Assembly: GCF_902686445.1 (NCBI RefSeq)
Contig: NC_062222.1
Coordinates: 132,749,035-132,813,034 of the forward strand
From: Sciurus carolinensis
Lineage: Eukaryota; Chordata; Mammalia; Rodentia; Sciuridae
Length of the DNA: 64,000 nt
Reading direction: 5' to 3'
A program made the position numbers and the translations under genes. A model generated the notes under the pieces. The model had not been told where the DNA came from, did no database searches, and worked only from the letters and a program-made list of their open reading frames with translations. Of this stretch, positions 1 to 12,013 are shown piece after piece; the first letter of the stretch is position 1; each line of letters opens with the position of its first letter.

Positions 1-186
1 GAATAGTAGCAGTGGAGACCTTCTGGCAAGCAAAATAAAAAATATGTACTATTTGGCCCTTTACTGAAAAAGTTCATTGATTTAATTAACACGATCACTT
101 CTTATTTACAGTCATATCACAATGAAGCAAATACACATCCAGAGAGATACACTCACATAAATATCTCTTTATATATACACATAAGA

Positions 187-246
187 CCCCCCCACACACA
201 CACATATTCACATAAATCTGTACACACACATACACATGCACACCTA
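187..246. repeat. C-run plus (CA)-rich microsatellite
   Basis: A run of C followed by CA dinucleotides and degenerate CA/TA units. It is a simple repeat with no sign of a gene. Confidence 0.85.
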
Positions 247-547
247 TTTAAAGATGATGGGCACTTGGCTCACCCTGGAATTCAGCTCTCAGTACTGATC
301 TGGAAGGAACAGAGACTGTAATCATATGAACAATTTCTCTTCACAGTTATTCTTTTCAAGACCCAAGAAAAAGTTCTGTACATCTCTATCCTTATACCCT
401 CAAAAATAAGCAAATAAATAAGAAAATAGAAAGATAAAACAAAAATTAAACCACTGCATCAAAAGGCAAAAATGTCTGCCTTGTGCCTTTCATAGTACAC
501 AACTTTAGAAGTATGGAGGTAAGAGAAAATAAGTCAATTATGAGTTG

Positions 548-1014
548 TCAATTAGTCAGTGTTATCCAACAAAACAGCACCAATAGGAGGTTAAATTGAG
601 ATTTATTATACAGAATTGGATCACACAATCATGGATGCTGTGATGGCCCATGATCTTCCATCTGCAAACTGGAGGCCCAGGAAAACTGGTTTTGTAGATT
701 CCAGTCCAAGTTCTGTGGCTTGAGAATCAGAAGCGCTTATGGAACAAGTCCCAGCTCAAGGGCAGGAAGAAGTTAATATCTCCGCTGAAACAACAGAGAC
801 CAATTTAACCTTCCTCCACCTTTTTGTCCTGATCAGGTCCTCAACAGATTAGTGGTGCCCACCCACACTGGAGAGCCATCTGCTTCTATCAGTTCACCTA
901 TTCGAATATGAATCTCTCCTGGAAACATCCTCAAAGCACAGTGGAGATAATGTTTAATCAGACATCTGGGCATTCCTTGTCCCAGGCAAGTTAACTATAC
1001 AAGTAACCGTTACA
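548..1014 (-). mobile_element. ERVL-type (MLT2-like) LTR, antisense
   Basis: On the plus strand this reads as the reverse complement of an ERVL-class LTR. It opens with an 'attagtcag' block (552-559 region), continues with 'accaatagga', 'agatttattata', 'tctgcaaactgga' and 'cccacccacactgg', and ends near 'agtaaccgttaca'. The order and spacing of these blocks match the long mammalian ERVL LTR pattern. The terminal TG has decayed to TC at the left end. I see no convincing 5-bp target duplication, consistent with old age. A similar but differently diverged LTR lies on the plus strand at 51223-51796. Confidence 0.65.
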
Positions 1015-1767
1015 CTGGCCAAATCTTCTCCACCAGTGAACGATCGATCCTTTTTTTCAGGGTGCCAAAGCTCCTTCTTTCTTCTCTTAATTTCCCATTT
1101 TACGCTTTGAAGATACTGACCATTTAGCATGTATTTGCATGTGTTAGTCACAGATACCAACTAGGGAACATTCTGTGACTTTAAATATTTATAGATTATT
1201 AGTCTGAACGTAACATGCATGAAAAGTGATACTGATTCTTCAAACGGGCAAACAATTGCAATGGAAGCTAGAATTGAGTTTTATTTCCATACACTATTTA
1301 ATAAAATATCCTTAAAAAGAAAAAATAGTTTTATTAAAATAATTTTGATTAAAATTAATATTCATGTTAAATTTATATTTTTGATTTTTCCTTTGTCATT
1401 TTTAAAATTTAAAATGAAAAATGTCATGTTTTATAACATACAAAATTTATATTTTACTTATATTGAAACACATTTTGGATGAAAACATACTAACATCTGC
1501 AAACATTTAGATTTTCAATTTATTTTTGGTTGGCTAGATAGTTACAGTCAACAACATAAAACAAAAATCTTGATTATAGAATGTAGCAATCCCACTTTAA
1601 AATCAATTATAAAATAGTGTGTAATAAGTAATGGTCTATCTAGAATCAATCATCTGATCATCCTTCCATCTATACATTACCTAGATTTGCAGAATAGTAA
1701 ACAGTAATTAAATTTGGTCTTCTTTGCTATTTTTGAACTTCTTTCAACTTTTCAACTGTAAAAGCTT
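1015..1767. other. Unassigned AT-rich stretch
   Basis: Strongly AT-rich, especially 1300-1460. A short open frame at 1219-1482 has the F/I/K/N-rich composition expected of AT-rich non-coding DNA. I recognise no gene, RNA or repeat here. Confidence 0.6.
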
Positions 1768-2040
1768 TATATATATATATGTATGTATTTATTGGTACAT
1801 CATACTTATACATAACAATGACAATCCTTATGCCAGGTTTTGCATATACATATAATGTGATTTGATCAATCCATTCCCCAGAGTCTTCCCTTCCCTGCCT
1901 CCTTTCTTCCCCTGATCTGCTTGTTCTACTCTACTGATCTCCCCACTCTTAAAATGGTTAGTATTATTTTATGTAGTGCATTGTAATTATATATACAAGT
2001 AGTATTTATTTTAGTACGTTCATCCATATAAGGAATATGT
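1768..2040 (-). mobile_element. L1 3' end fragment(s), antisense
   Basis: Reads as the reverse complement of a rodent L1 3' UTR. 'ttattggtacatcatactta' is the antisense of the A-rich 3' terminus, followed by 'tttgatcaatccattcccca' and the C/T-rich complement of the polypurine tract. A second, weaker copy of the same start (1975-2040, 'gtgcattgtaattatatata') suggests two stacked or rearranged 3' ends. The same pattern recurs at 61382-61485. Confidence 0.55.
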
Positions 2041-2057
2041 GTATATATGTATGCATA

Positions 2058-2088
<31 letters not shown>

Positions 2089-2089
2089 T
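2041..2089. repeat. (TA)n microsatellite
   Basis: Alternating TA/TG run, purest at 2062-2089. Confidence 0.85.
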
Positions 2090-2524
2090 ACAAAGCTGGT
2101 ATGATTTTATTTTGATTTGACATTTATAAACTGAGGAGCACATTACAAATGTTCATCACCTTGATTTATGGTGTTCAACTCTTTAAACATAAAGGAAGTG
2201 TGCTTTGAATTTCTGTGTCACTCACTTCAAAAGTTAGGCCAAGTTCTGTCCATGTAGATGAACTGAAACCCAGATCAGAGTACGAGCAGTTCCATTGATT
2301 CCTGGCTATTCAAGCTCAGATGATTAACCCAACTTTCTAGTATTTATTTCCTTGTCTGTGTAGTTGGGTATCACCAACCACCTCATAATATCCTGTGCTG
2401 ATTATGTAAAGGAATGTTCTTTAAAGTGTCCAGCACAATTCCTGGCTTGTACTAGCATCTTCTGTAATGACATCATATCATTTGAACCTCATGGTAATAA
2501 GGCTGGTTTTATTCAGTGCTACCT

Positions 2525-2630
2525 TCTTTTTCCTTTTAATAGATGATGAAACTGAGACTCTGAGAGCAGGATACTTATTTGACATGGAAAAGTCAATAAA
2601 TGGTGGGTGTGGGTCCATCATGCTTGACTT
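2525..2630 (-). repeat. MIR-like SINE, antisense (weak)
   Basis: 'agatgatgaaactgagactc' followed by a degenerate tail resembles the reverse complement of the MIR core, where the usual pattern is 'gatgaggaaactgaggc'. It is old and partial. Confidence 0.45.
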
Positions 2631-2639
2631 AACAGGATA

Positions 2640-2825
2640 ATGGTAAAAGGAAAGTATGGTCTTTGGGGTCAGAGATCCAGTTTTGAATTCCTTCTTAATC
2701 CCTTACTGGCTATGTGACCTTGAACAAAGAATTTAAACTCCCTTATTTCCAATTTTCCAAATGTTAAGTGAGGTTGGAAATAGTTCTTCCTAAAATGTGT
2801 AAGGGTTAAACCAAGTAGCATAAAA
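2640..2825 (+). repeat. MIR SINE
   Basis: 'ctttggggtcaga' is followed by 'ctggctatgtgaccttgaac' and then the 'ccaattttccaaatgttaag' equivalent of the MIR core. The order is that of the MIR consensus. It is an ancient tRNA-derived SINE with no coding content. Confidence 0.7.
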
Positions 2826-3639
2826 ATCACCTATATGTTTGTGATTTATGTGTTTTTCAACCTTACGCCTCTCAATTCTGTGTTCTTACTGCATTCATAA
2901 TAAAGTTTTTTAAGAGCAAGAATATTTCTTTCAAACAAGATTTCATGCGGAACCCCAATGTGACTAATATGTAACACATAAAGAACAGCTTTGGATGAAT
3001 TAGAATAAAGGATACCTGGGTATTGGAATGTCATTCTTTTCCATACTCACCATGACCATAGTGGCTCTTGAAAGCATTTACTCTGAATCTCAGGGCTCCA
3101 GGAAACCAGGTTTGAAATCAAAGCCCTAAAACCATTTTTACTTGTTACATCTTTGCATATCTACAAAAGAAATAATCTGTAGTGGGAGCTTTTCTCATGA
3201 AGCAGTTCTGACAGCCCAGGTGGAGAATATTCCATCTATCCCTGTCAGTAATACTGCCTCTTCATGAACACGTCTCTCCACAAAGCCTCCCATTTGCCTT
3301 TCCTCTTCCCATTTTCTAAGATTGGATCTATAAAGCCTCAGGCATCAATGTGACCTTGACTTACCTTGATCCAACCTCACATTCGCATAAGAACATTGTG
3401 AGACTGCTCATGTCAGGTATGTGGCCAGATGTATGCTACTAGTTTAGATGCCAGCTGGAGTTCCTTGCCTTTGCTAATGCTAGAGTAGCATTTTACACAC
3501 CTGCAGCTTTCTTTTAGCTTTTCAGAGAAGCATAGATTTTGCCAACTCTGGCATTTTTCAGTAACAATGTATTTTCCTGACAGTCCCACTGAAAGCAAGT
3601 GGAGCTTAGCACCTTTCAACTCTGATATTGCCTTTGGCT
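2826..3639. other. No recognisable feature
   Basis: Open frames on both strands here (for example 3413-3727 minus) are short, overlap one another in opposite directions and match no family I know. I see no splice-flanked exon pattern or repeat that I can name. Confidence 0.5.
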
Positions 3640-4080
3640 CTTGCAGACGTCTGTCATCACAGCTTCTATTTCTGGGGTTCAGGAATGCACAGGGTTTGGA
3701 AGACTGCACTGTGCCAGTAATCAACATAAATCAGATCCTGTCATTCTGCTGCTGACTCTTCTCCAATGGTTTCGATCGTTCTCCACACTCTTCCCCCTGC
3801 CTTGCAAAGCCTACGTGAGCTGATCTCCCTAGTCCTATGGCAGCATCTAATACCAAGATCCTCCTTTCCAACATTAAGGGTAATCCTCACTTTGCTCCCC
3901 ACTCAGTGACCCAGTTTCTGTTTTGCTACACCCAGAGCTTCTTTCTTCTGCAAAGAGTTCGAGCTGTTTCCTTGTCTGGCAGGTTTCTCCTCCTGATTTC
4001 CTGTGCCTTCTCCTTTATGTCAGAGTTTGGCTTAAAATCACCTTCTCAGATATTTGCTGGCTACCTCACTTAAATTAGAC
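3640..4080 (+). mobile_element. L2 LINE relic
   Basis: The right half carries the L2 3' pattern: a 'ctgtgccttctcctttatgtc' region, then 'aaaatcaccttctcagatat', the decayed form of the 'aatgtcaccttctcagtgag' block. The left half has the C/T-rich character of the upstream L2 body. It is heavily diverged, and the short frames inside it are not real genes. Confidence 0.5.
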
Positions 4081-4084
4081 ATTG

Positions 4085-5110
4085 AGAAATTTTTTGTGTC
4101 GTAATGCTAGTTTCATGTAAGCAACACTTATACTGCTTTAAGTTTTAGAATATGTTTATTTATTTATTTAATTTTTAGAATTTGTTTCTTTGGAGGGGGG
4201 AGTGTTAGGTTGGTTTGTCTCTCCTTGGAAGCGAATTCTGTGACTGGGAATGCTGTATGCTTTGTTTCACACAGCATCTTCAGAACATAAAACAGACAGA
4301 CACTTGGTGAAAACTCAGCAAATTTTTGTTTAATTATTCTTTGTTTTAACCTTTGAATACTCCACCATAACTATTTCCATACAACCAAATCTTTTACCTT
4401 AATATTACATCAAGGCTGGGAGAGATGATGTATGTGAGCTCACCAGATTTCATGATATTCTTGCCATTGGATCACACGAACTGTAGTGATCAGCCTTTGT
4501 AGGTAGGCAGAGTCCAATGACAGTCCAGCTAACTCAATGTGGGTGGAAGTGAACTGAATCATTCGGGTTGAGTGAGGGAAAATCTCTCACTACTCTATCT
4601 CATTCTTTGTGCATCAGCCTACTGGAAGATGCTGCTGAGATGGCTACCCAGATGGAAGAAGTGTGTACACGAGAGTCATTGCACTGGACACAGCTGCCAT
4701 GGAGAGCTGCTCAGCCCTCACAGGACTCAGTTTGGCTGAAAAACAAACTCTGTGTTGGGTTGGTTTCCCAGCATAAGCTTAATCTATCCAAAGTCTTGAA
4801 TCTAAGGAGAGAGAAAGGAGAAAGGGGTCAAGAATCGAAGCCAGACTTAAGTCACTTGCTTTATTTGAAATTCTTCAAAATAGAGATAAAATCTGTAACC
4901 ACAGGAAAACTAGGTGATAATTCAAATAAGTGAAACTTGGAACAGAAAATATTCATTAAATTTTGGTTTAGGATTATGGTATCTAGAAATAGACACTTTC
5001 CTAGTTCCAGATTCTGAGTACAACTTTCCACCCTCTCATTGCATCCAAATCTTGGTATGATGATGGACTCCAATCCCTTCAAAACTATTCACCTATTCAA
5101 TCTGCACTTG
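4085..5110. other. Unassigned stretch
   Basis: Contains a 121-codon open frame at 4568-4933. Its product is low in recognisable motifs and ends in a K/I/N-rich tail typical of chance translation. I see no promoter, intron signals or homology. I name nothing here. Confidence 0.45.
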
Positions 5111-5114
5111 ATAT

Positions 5115-5290
5115 TGGTCAGACCTTTAGGTGCCAGAAATTGCCTTAGGACTAGAGTATGAATAAAACAGCTGTTCCTTCCATAACTTCAGTGATGATGA
5201 AGGATAAGTAAATCGATGCATCTGATGAGTTACAGCAAAATAAATGCAATGACAAAGAATCAATCTATCAAAATAGAAGGGGTAATATTT
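5115..5290 (-). mobile_element. L2 LINE 3' end, antisense
   Basis: 'aggtgccagaaattgcctta' and the following 'gaataaaacagctgttcctt' match the antisense L2 tail pattern ('tgtgccaggcactgt... aacaaaacagac... ccctgcc'). Diverged relic. Confidence 0.55.
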
Positions 5291-5936
5291 GAGCTGGATA
5301 TTGAGGCCTGAGGAGCAATCTGTGAAAGCGTCTACTGCCTACTCTTTCAGATTCCAGACGGCTCTGTCCCAACGTCCTGTACTTCTGCTCTGCTGCGAAG
5401 CTCAGCTAGGGAACACCAGTCCCTCTACCTTTCCAGCACTCCAGAGCCAGGGTTTCCAACCCAGTCAGGAGGAGGTGCTGGCCTCAGCAATCTAGGCACC
5501 AACCTTTTCTAATTCTCATTCATGTTGGCTGGAAAGGAGATCTTCTTCCTACATGAAAGCCTGTGATTAGAACTTGTCTGTTTATGCTCATACAATAGCC
5601 TGGGCATTAACTTTGGGAAGACAGTAGCCTACTTAGAATGAACTCTCTTAAATTCCCTCTCTGCACTGTGCACTCAGAGCTTTTGAGCCTGCTTAGAAGA
5701 CCTGCATGAACAAATGTCTTCTGACCACCTCATACACACAAGCACCTCCATCTTCCACCCAGGTGAGGTAGGTCCATGGAGGGATGCCGGCTGTGCAGTC
5801 AGGCAGACTTGCATGAGAACATCAGCAGGATCATTTGAAGATAGTTGTCTTTATTTTCCAGTTCATACATATATTGAATAATGACAATCATAACTATAAA
5901 AGCAAGACACTAGAATTTGGATTCATTGAGAAAATT
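5291..5936. other. No recognisable feature
   Basis: Mixed-composition sequence with one short frame (5289-5495) of no recognisable family. No repeat identified. Confidence 0.45.
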
Positions 5937-6058
5937 TATATGAATCTACATTGTGCACAATCTTAGAAACGAAAGGATGTACCCCATTTGTGTACAATGA
6001 ATCAAATGCAGTCTGTAAAAATAAAAATAAAAAAATAATTAAAAAATAAACCAAAAAA
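5937..6058 (+). mobile_element. L1 3' end, severely 5'-truncated
   Basis: Matches the 3' terminal block of the younger L1s in this window. It has 'gaatctacattgtgcacaat', then 'accccatttgtgtacaatga', then 'gcagtctgtaaaaat', followed by an A-rich tail of AAAAT units to about 6058. The same block is at 12535-12650 and 55703-55790. Only about 120 bp was inserted or survives. Confidence 0.8.
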
Positions 6059-6375
6059 ATCCCATAAGCATTGAATTTTTTAAATGTTCTAATTGTGCTG
6101 TCCTTCTCACAGATACTCAGTTTTTACCTTGATTGAAATCACTTTTTTTGTTCCATTGATTGATATTTGCTTTCTTTTCCTCTATTATTTCCTCCACACA
6201 CTCATTCAATTCATCCTATTGAAAATAGAAAGTAAAGGAAATAAAATCAGAACGAACAAGCAAACAAATAACTTCTATAGATACTGTTTGCCCTAAACAT
6301 CATTTCTTACTTTCTTGAAGATGTATACCCTTGCATTTTTACTTATATAACTTGATTTCATTTGAGTTCACTGAT

Positions 6376-6660
6376 TCATTCATTCACTAAACAATTTGTA
6401 AAGTCAAGATATTTGCCAGTCACTGTGGGTGTATTGGGGATAAGACCTGTGGTTTTCATAGCATCAGGACAAGACATTTTGATAAAATAACATAATTTGA
6501 CTTAGTGACAGGTTTATCTTTTTGTCTTTCTAACCAGTATGTATAGAAGATTAAAGATTGGTCTTCTAACTCCATCTAGAATGGCACTTATGGATTCCTA
6601 AAGGATGTGATATGTGAATGGATCTCAGAGTTAATGAAGAAAGTTTCCTTAGGCATAAGG
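6376..6660 (-). mobile_element. L2 LINE relic, antisense
   Basis: Starts with 'ttcattcattcactaaacaa', the reverse complement of the TGAATGAATGA end of L2. It is followed by 'gccagtcactgtgggtgtat' and 'gggataagac', the antisense tail blocks in order. It may extend beyond 6660, but similarity becomes too weak for me to follow. Confidence 0.6.
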
Positions 6661-8019
6661 AAGGGATGACATGTCAAGAGGAGAAGGCAAACTTTGAAGA
6701 AAGTAGTGTGTGTAGATAAGGGACTTAGATTGTAATACAGGAAGATGAAAAGTTTGGAGAACTAGTTAGAAAAATAATTAACAGATCAAACAAGGAAGTA
6801 AGAAGAGGAGATGGATGATGAAAGGTGACTCCCGGGTCCCTGCTGTGATGGAGTTATGTTCTGAGACAGGAAACTCTAGAGGAGGATATAACAAGTTCAA
6901 ATGTATAACTTTATCCAATTGGACAACTCAAGTGGGTACAGAGAGCTCAGATGGAAAGTCTGGACAGAGGATGTACGTTTGCAAATCATCATGACATAAA
7001 TAAGCACACCAGAACACTTTCAGTAAGTTATAAGAAGAATTCCCATGAAAGACCACGGCATGAGACAATGGTCTAAGATTAACTCTAAGGAATCTACTCA
7101 TTGAATAAGGGATGAGGTAGAAGGAGTCAGTAATGAAGACTGAGGAACAGTTGGTAAATATAGGCAGAAAGCCATGTGGTGTTAAAGATAGGGAAGGACT
7201 GTGTGTGGGGTGGTGTCTGTCATGTGCTAGAGATCCTGGTTAGCCAAGGTGAACAGGTGGTAGTGAGGGTTCTCTGAACAGCTTGACAGGAATTAGCACA
7301 GGACTTGACAAATGGACATTCAGGGTGTAGACAGTGTGGAAGCCGAGTTCCACTAAAAGTAGAAGTGAAAGAGTAGAAGCAGGAGCATGTGGCCCACTCT
7401 ACAAAGGTTTGGAGGCAAGGGGGCATTGAGACAAATGGCACTGGTAGCAGAAATGGCCCAAGACCCACAGGCAATGGCTTCCTTGCTCTGGACTATGCAT
7501 TGCCCCTGCGTGACTGTCCAAGGGCAAGGCCGCATCCCAGTTAGAATGTATTTCCAGAGCCCCTGCTACCACTTCCCTTACCAGGTCCCTGGAAGTGAAT
7601 ATAAGTAAACCACACAGGTCAGAAGACCTCTTTGATCTTCTTCACTCCTTACAACTTAAAGCTCCAACCCAGTATTGAAACTCTACTGTGTTCCTGAGAG
7701 CTTCATGTTCTTAATTCATTCAAAACAATTTTCTCCAAGTCCATTGTGAAATGAAATAAACTGGAACTCCCCTAGGGAAATCAGAAAAAAGAAAGGTCTT
7801 TCAAACTTATAATCTCAAAATTTAGTAAATTGATAAATAATATTTTGTTCAGTTTCTTTAAAAAATGGGTCATGCTTTTTCAAGTAGCCTATGACTAGAT
7901 GCCAAGAACTTTATTCACTCCATATGAAGTTTTCCAAATAAAAAGTAGTGAAGAATCATTCCAAAATATATCATTAACTGTCCTCCAATAGTTATGGTCA
8001 GATACTTAATACTCCTGAT
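6661..8019. other. Unassigned stretch, possibly more L2
   Basis: Purine-rich text at 6640-7200 is compatible with further antisense L2 but too diverged to claim. Overlapping frames on both strands at 7220-7608 are mutually incompatible and unsupported. Confidence 0.4.
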
Positions 8020-8112
8020 CCATAATTCTGATTCTATCACTTTTTACCAAGAGATTTTGGATAATACCCTCTGCTCTAGGGCCTCAGTTTCTTCATCTGT
8101 TACAAAAGAATG
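8020..8112 (+). repeat. MIR fragment
   Basis: 'gattctatcactttttacca' and 'gggcctcagtttcttcatct' (8081-8100) match the right half of the MIR consensus in the correct order. Confidence 0.65.
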
Positions 8113-10439
8113 TTTGCCTTTTTTTTACAATTCATACTTGTATATCTTACAGGTAGAGTGAAAAAATACAAAGACTTCCTTTTATATAACAATAGGGCTT
8201 CCTGATGAGATAGAGTTTTCAGATTGCATAGGCTACTTGGTTGAGTCAACACATTCCTCAAGGGAACCATGAAAGGGTTAACCAGATGGCTACTTGTATC
8301 ACTGATGTGGTAGAAGTGTTTTGCTCTGATTATGAAATGGAAGGAAGCCATAATTATCCAAAAAGAAAGAGCAGGAAAAAAAGTCCCTTCTGAAGGCAGC
8401 TATTCTGGGAACCTGGAGTTCTGTACTTCCTGAATCATCCCTACCCAACAATCAAGAGAAGATTTCAAAGAAGGTAGGTCAGCAACCACCTACCTGAATG
8501 TAGTCTCTGAGGAAGTTAGGCGCTGACAGGAGGAGAATGTACTAATGACTGTAATCTGTCTCGACGGCAGGAGGCCACAACGATCACTTCCCAAGAGTGA
8601 AGATTGCATAATGGTACAGTTGCACTGGCCAGACTGGAGAGATGATAGCTCTTCTAACTTGCAAGAGAAGATGAGTGATACTCCAAAAATCCTGGGTGTT
8701 AATGAAATAATTCCAATATCGACTTCTGATTTTTTAAATAGAAAAAGGGTGTCATTAATTTAGTGTTCTTGTTTAATGCACTATGAAGGACTAATAAATA
8801 CAGCATGACATCAGCCATAAAGAAAAGAAGATTAGTCTATCATGAGAGACTCAGAGCAAGCTACTACGGATTCACAGGCAGACTCTCTCTCTAAAGGAGA
8901 AGGAGAGCTGAGCCATTCACCAAGATTTCTAAAATTTGTTTTCTCACATGCAAAAGGCACCACAAGAGTGACAATGTCTCAGGTTACTAAAAAGAATAAA
9001 AATTTAAAAGGTGAATATAAAGAAATTGCACTTTAGTCTGTAGGTGGTTCTACATTTGCTGTTATTATCTCTGCATTTAGCATATCTGCCAAAGGCTTCA
9101 GTTACATCCAAAATATGTACTTCCAACGGCTGTATGGTTTGTAAATACTAAAGTTGTGTTCACACTCATATAATACACACACACAGACACACACACACAG
9201 CTCAGCCTGAGAGGCAGAATAGCTTAGCAACAGGAATTCTGTAGAAGGAATGCCACAGAGACAGAGGTTCATATTTGCTTTTGACTCTGTCCAGAAGAAA
9301 AAGCATCGTATCTCATGAAAAAGAAGACTCCTTCTACAGCAGCAGGGCTGTGCCTGTGGTAGAAATGGGCACAGGAATCCATCATCTTTTTACATCATTC
9401 AGAGATTGGATCCAACCAGTTGATTCTTCTCTTGCTCAGTGCACATTTAAAAAGCTTTCCAATTATAAATTTATTTCTGGTATGGATTTGCTAACAGAGA
9501 ACAAATAGATTCACAGCAACCACAATTATGTAATACACTTGATATATTTCTTAATATAAAGACTAATTTGCAAATTGGAATTCTGGTTTATAGGCAAGAT
9601 TCTTGTGTAAGAAATTAGTGTCAGTTAATCCTCTGAAGCACATTCATTTTCAACTGTACTACTGACATCTGAAAATGTGTCAACTTTCTTTGCCGACAGA
9701 ATTGATAACTATTCCCTGGAAAATGGTGACATTTCCAAATTACGAGTCTTGTTGGCAGATCTCTCTGGTGAGTGGCCAGACATCTCCAGGCAATGTCCTC
9801 TGTAAGTGTCCTTTCAAATTGGAACAAAGGTCTCCAGTCATAATGTGAATTAGATAAAAGCTACTATGGGCATTCAGCGGCACCGGTAACGCTAACCTTC
9901 AGGGTTCTGAATACAGTTATTCTTAGAAACAAATGTAGCTTCATACAACTCATTTCTTCTCTACTCTTCTGAAACTTCTTTTTACTTCTGCCCTGCTATA
10001 AATTTGAGTTCTGATACAGGAAATGGAACCACAGATCCATCAATGACTTGAGATGAAATGGACCAGAGTTCAGCTGCCCTGCTTTGACCCCTTCCCTATT
10101 TGGGCTGCCACAGGCATAATCTGTTTCAGGAAAGAATCCGTCTATACATCTGGATCTTCCCTTTTTTCTCCAGTGTTATCTGAAACCACATTTCACTCTA
10201 CTCTGAATCCCCCCACTGGCAAACATCAGGACAAACAGCAATTTCTAAATTATTTCAGGAGACCTCATGCATGTGTTACACTGGACTTCTGGCCTGTATG
10301 TGAGTGTTTTCACTTATTTGTGTGGTTTGTTTCTATACGTGTGTGTGTGTGTCAGAGGTTTTATATGAAAGCTAGGGATGGTATGTTAATAATTTCTCTT
10401 CAACTAGCAAAGGGGATCCCTTTAAGGACTATCACAACA
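8113..10439. other. Mostly unassigned, with one microsatellite
   Basis: Contains a (CA)n microsatellite at 9172-9199 and several frames of 60-140 codons, such as 10053-10475. That frame runs into a MIR at its 3' end and shows no domain, so I treat it as chance. No other feature recognised. Confidence 0.45.
9172..9199. repeat. (CA)n microsatellite
   Basis: CA repeats interrupted by a single CAGA unit. Confidence 0.9.
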
Positions 10440-10514
10440 CTATTCATTTCTATAGCTTCATTATCTCATTTATAAAATAGTGATAATAAGAGTAATGTCT
10501 GCCCAGTAGCTTTT
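10440..10514 (+). repeat. MIR, left piece (split by LTR)
   Basis: 'cattatctcatttataaaat' and 'gtgataataagagtaatgtc' are the MIR 'ctcatctgtaaaatggggataataatag' zone. The element resumes at 10881 after an LTR, so the two pieces are one MIR interrupted by insertion. Confidence 0.65.
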
Positions 10515-10880
10515 TGTTAGTCAATTTTGTATCACTATGGCAAATACCTGAGAAAAACTACTTAGAGGAGGAAAAAACTTTACTTTGATTCAGTTTCACA
10601 GTCAGTTTCATTTCTATGGCCTGAAGTGAAGCAGAAGGTCATGACACAAGACAGTGGCTGAGCAGAGCAGCTCAGTTCACCACAGCCAGGAAGCCAAGAG
10701 AGGGGCCAGGGACAAGATGTACCCCTTTCAGGACATGTACCCAGTGACCAACTTTATTCACCTAGACCCTGCCTGCCATTGTCAATCAGCCATTAATGAA
10801 TGAATCCACTGACGAGATCCCTCATGATACACCTCTGAACACACGAGACATTGGGGACATTTCAGATTTAAACCATAGCA
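10515..10880 (-). mobile_element. MaLR-type LTR, antisense
   Basis: A 366-bp unit beginning TG ('tgttagtcaatttt') and ending CA ('aaaccatagca') on the plus strand. The inside reads as the reverse complement of a rodent MaLR LTR: 'aaatacctgagaa' near the left, 'gcagctcagttcaccacagc', 'aggaagcc', 'cccagtgaccaac', and 'cagatttaaaccat' at the right. In sense direction it would begin TGCTATGGTTTAAATCTG, the usual MaLR opening. It sits inside a MIR, which fixes both ends well. A clear 5-bp target duplication is not visible. Confidence 0.75.
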
Positions 10881-10945
10881 AAGTTTATCAAGAAAAATAA
10901 ATTAAATAATACCATTAAAGCACTTACTGTAGTGTGTGGCATGTT
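10881..10945 (+). repeat. MIR, right piece (split by LTR)
   Basis: 'attaaataataccattaaag' and 'cacttactgtagtgtgtggc' match the MIR 3' part ('attaaatga... taaagcacttagaacagtgcctggc'). It continues the piece ending at 10514. Confidence 0.65.
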
Positions 10946-10969
10946 TGAACATTTTTTGGATGCAACTGT

Positions 10970-11240
10970 AGCAGGTTCTCTCATACCTTTTATGTGATTT
11001 ATAGTCATTATGGCTTCAACTTTAATATTTATTATACTCCTAATCATATTTTACTCTTTTCATAATTTGCCCCAGTTTTTTCTTCATAGCACATAGTAAC
11101 TTCTAATGTTTCCTAATTCAGTTTTGATATTTAACTTTCTGTCTCCAAACATGACATTGTTGGTCCAGATAAGGTGGAATGTTTGGTCTTCTCTGTTCAC
11201 TCTTGCATCCTCAATGCCTAGAACACTAATAAGCGGTCAC
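10970..11240 (+). mobile_element. L2 LINE 3' end relic
   Basis: 'tgttcactcttgcatcctca' and 'atgcctagaacact' (11196-11230) are the L2 tail pattern. Upstream AT-rich text with 'ttcttcatagcacatagtaa' matches the preceding L2 block. Confidence 0.6.
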
Positions 11241-11244
11241 CAGG

Positions 11245-12013
11245 TAGAGTTAATGACAGAAGACACCACTATGGGGCAGGTGGGGCCCAAAGATTTTGTG
11301 ATATTTCTAAAACGTCACATATAGGAATTCCCCAAACCACTGAGGACACTAGTGATCTAAGGGAGGTTTCTGAAGGTGGAAAATATCTAGGTTTTTCAGA
11401 CATTATTTAATGTGAAAAACATTCACCCAAAAGACTAAAATAAGCGTTGAGTCTCCAAGCAATGGGAGCCATTGAATGTTGAAGTTGATGTAAATTCCAT
11501 AGTCATGCTAGGCTTTAAGATTTCTGAGTTAAAATTATTTTCACCCACTGAGATATTTATAACGTAGTATGATTTGGAGAAAGAATAGTTATGGTTTATG
11601 CAAATACACCCTATGCATACCACCTTCCGACTTATTCCTGTCCACTAGGACACATGAAAAGTGTGTGTCTCTTGTGACCTTGGCCCCAGTAAGGGAATCC
11701 TAGACCCTCCTGACAGTTGACTGGGATTTCTGGACAGTGATAAGGGTCTATTTGAAAAAAAATCTTCCCACATTTAGGTTTTTATAAATATTTTCTGGAC
11801 AGTTTTCTAGCCCTCATCTCTGAGCCCTGACCCATCTGTACAGGCTTCAATTATATACTTCAATTATATACTTCAATTATATACTTCTTCATTCTTTTCT
11901 TAGATATTTTGGGGCCTCATATTTTTTTTATGTTCCTGAGGACCGTGTTGTATTTTCTTCATCCTTCTTTTTGCAGATCCTACTATCACTGGTCACATGC
12001 TTGGTGGTCCATT
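11245..12013. other. Unassigned stretch with a small tandem repeat
   Basis: Includes three copies of a 13-bp unit (ttcaattatatac) at 11846-11886. The rest shows nothing I recognise. Confidence 0.5.
11846..11886. repeat. 13-bp tandem repeat, 3 copies
   Basis: The unit ttcaattatatac repeats three times with essentially no change, suggesting recent local expansion. Confidence 0.9.

Noticed and set aside
4568..4933. 121-codon open frame on the plus strand
   Set aside because: No domain, no recognisable family, K/N-rich tail and no splice or promoter context. A length like this is expected by chance in 64 kb.
10053..10475. 140-codon open frame on the plus strand
   Set aside because: Runs through a GT-rich patch and into a MIR element; no recognisable domain.
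11846..11886. Possible CRISPR-like direct repeats
   Set aside because: Three head-to-tail 13-bp copies without spacers, in a mammalian context; a small tandem repeat.
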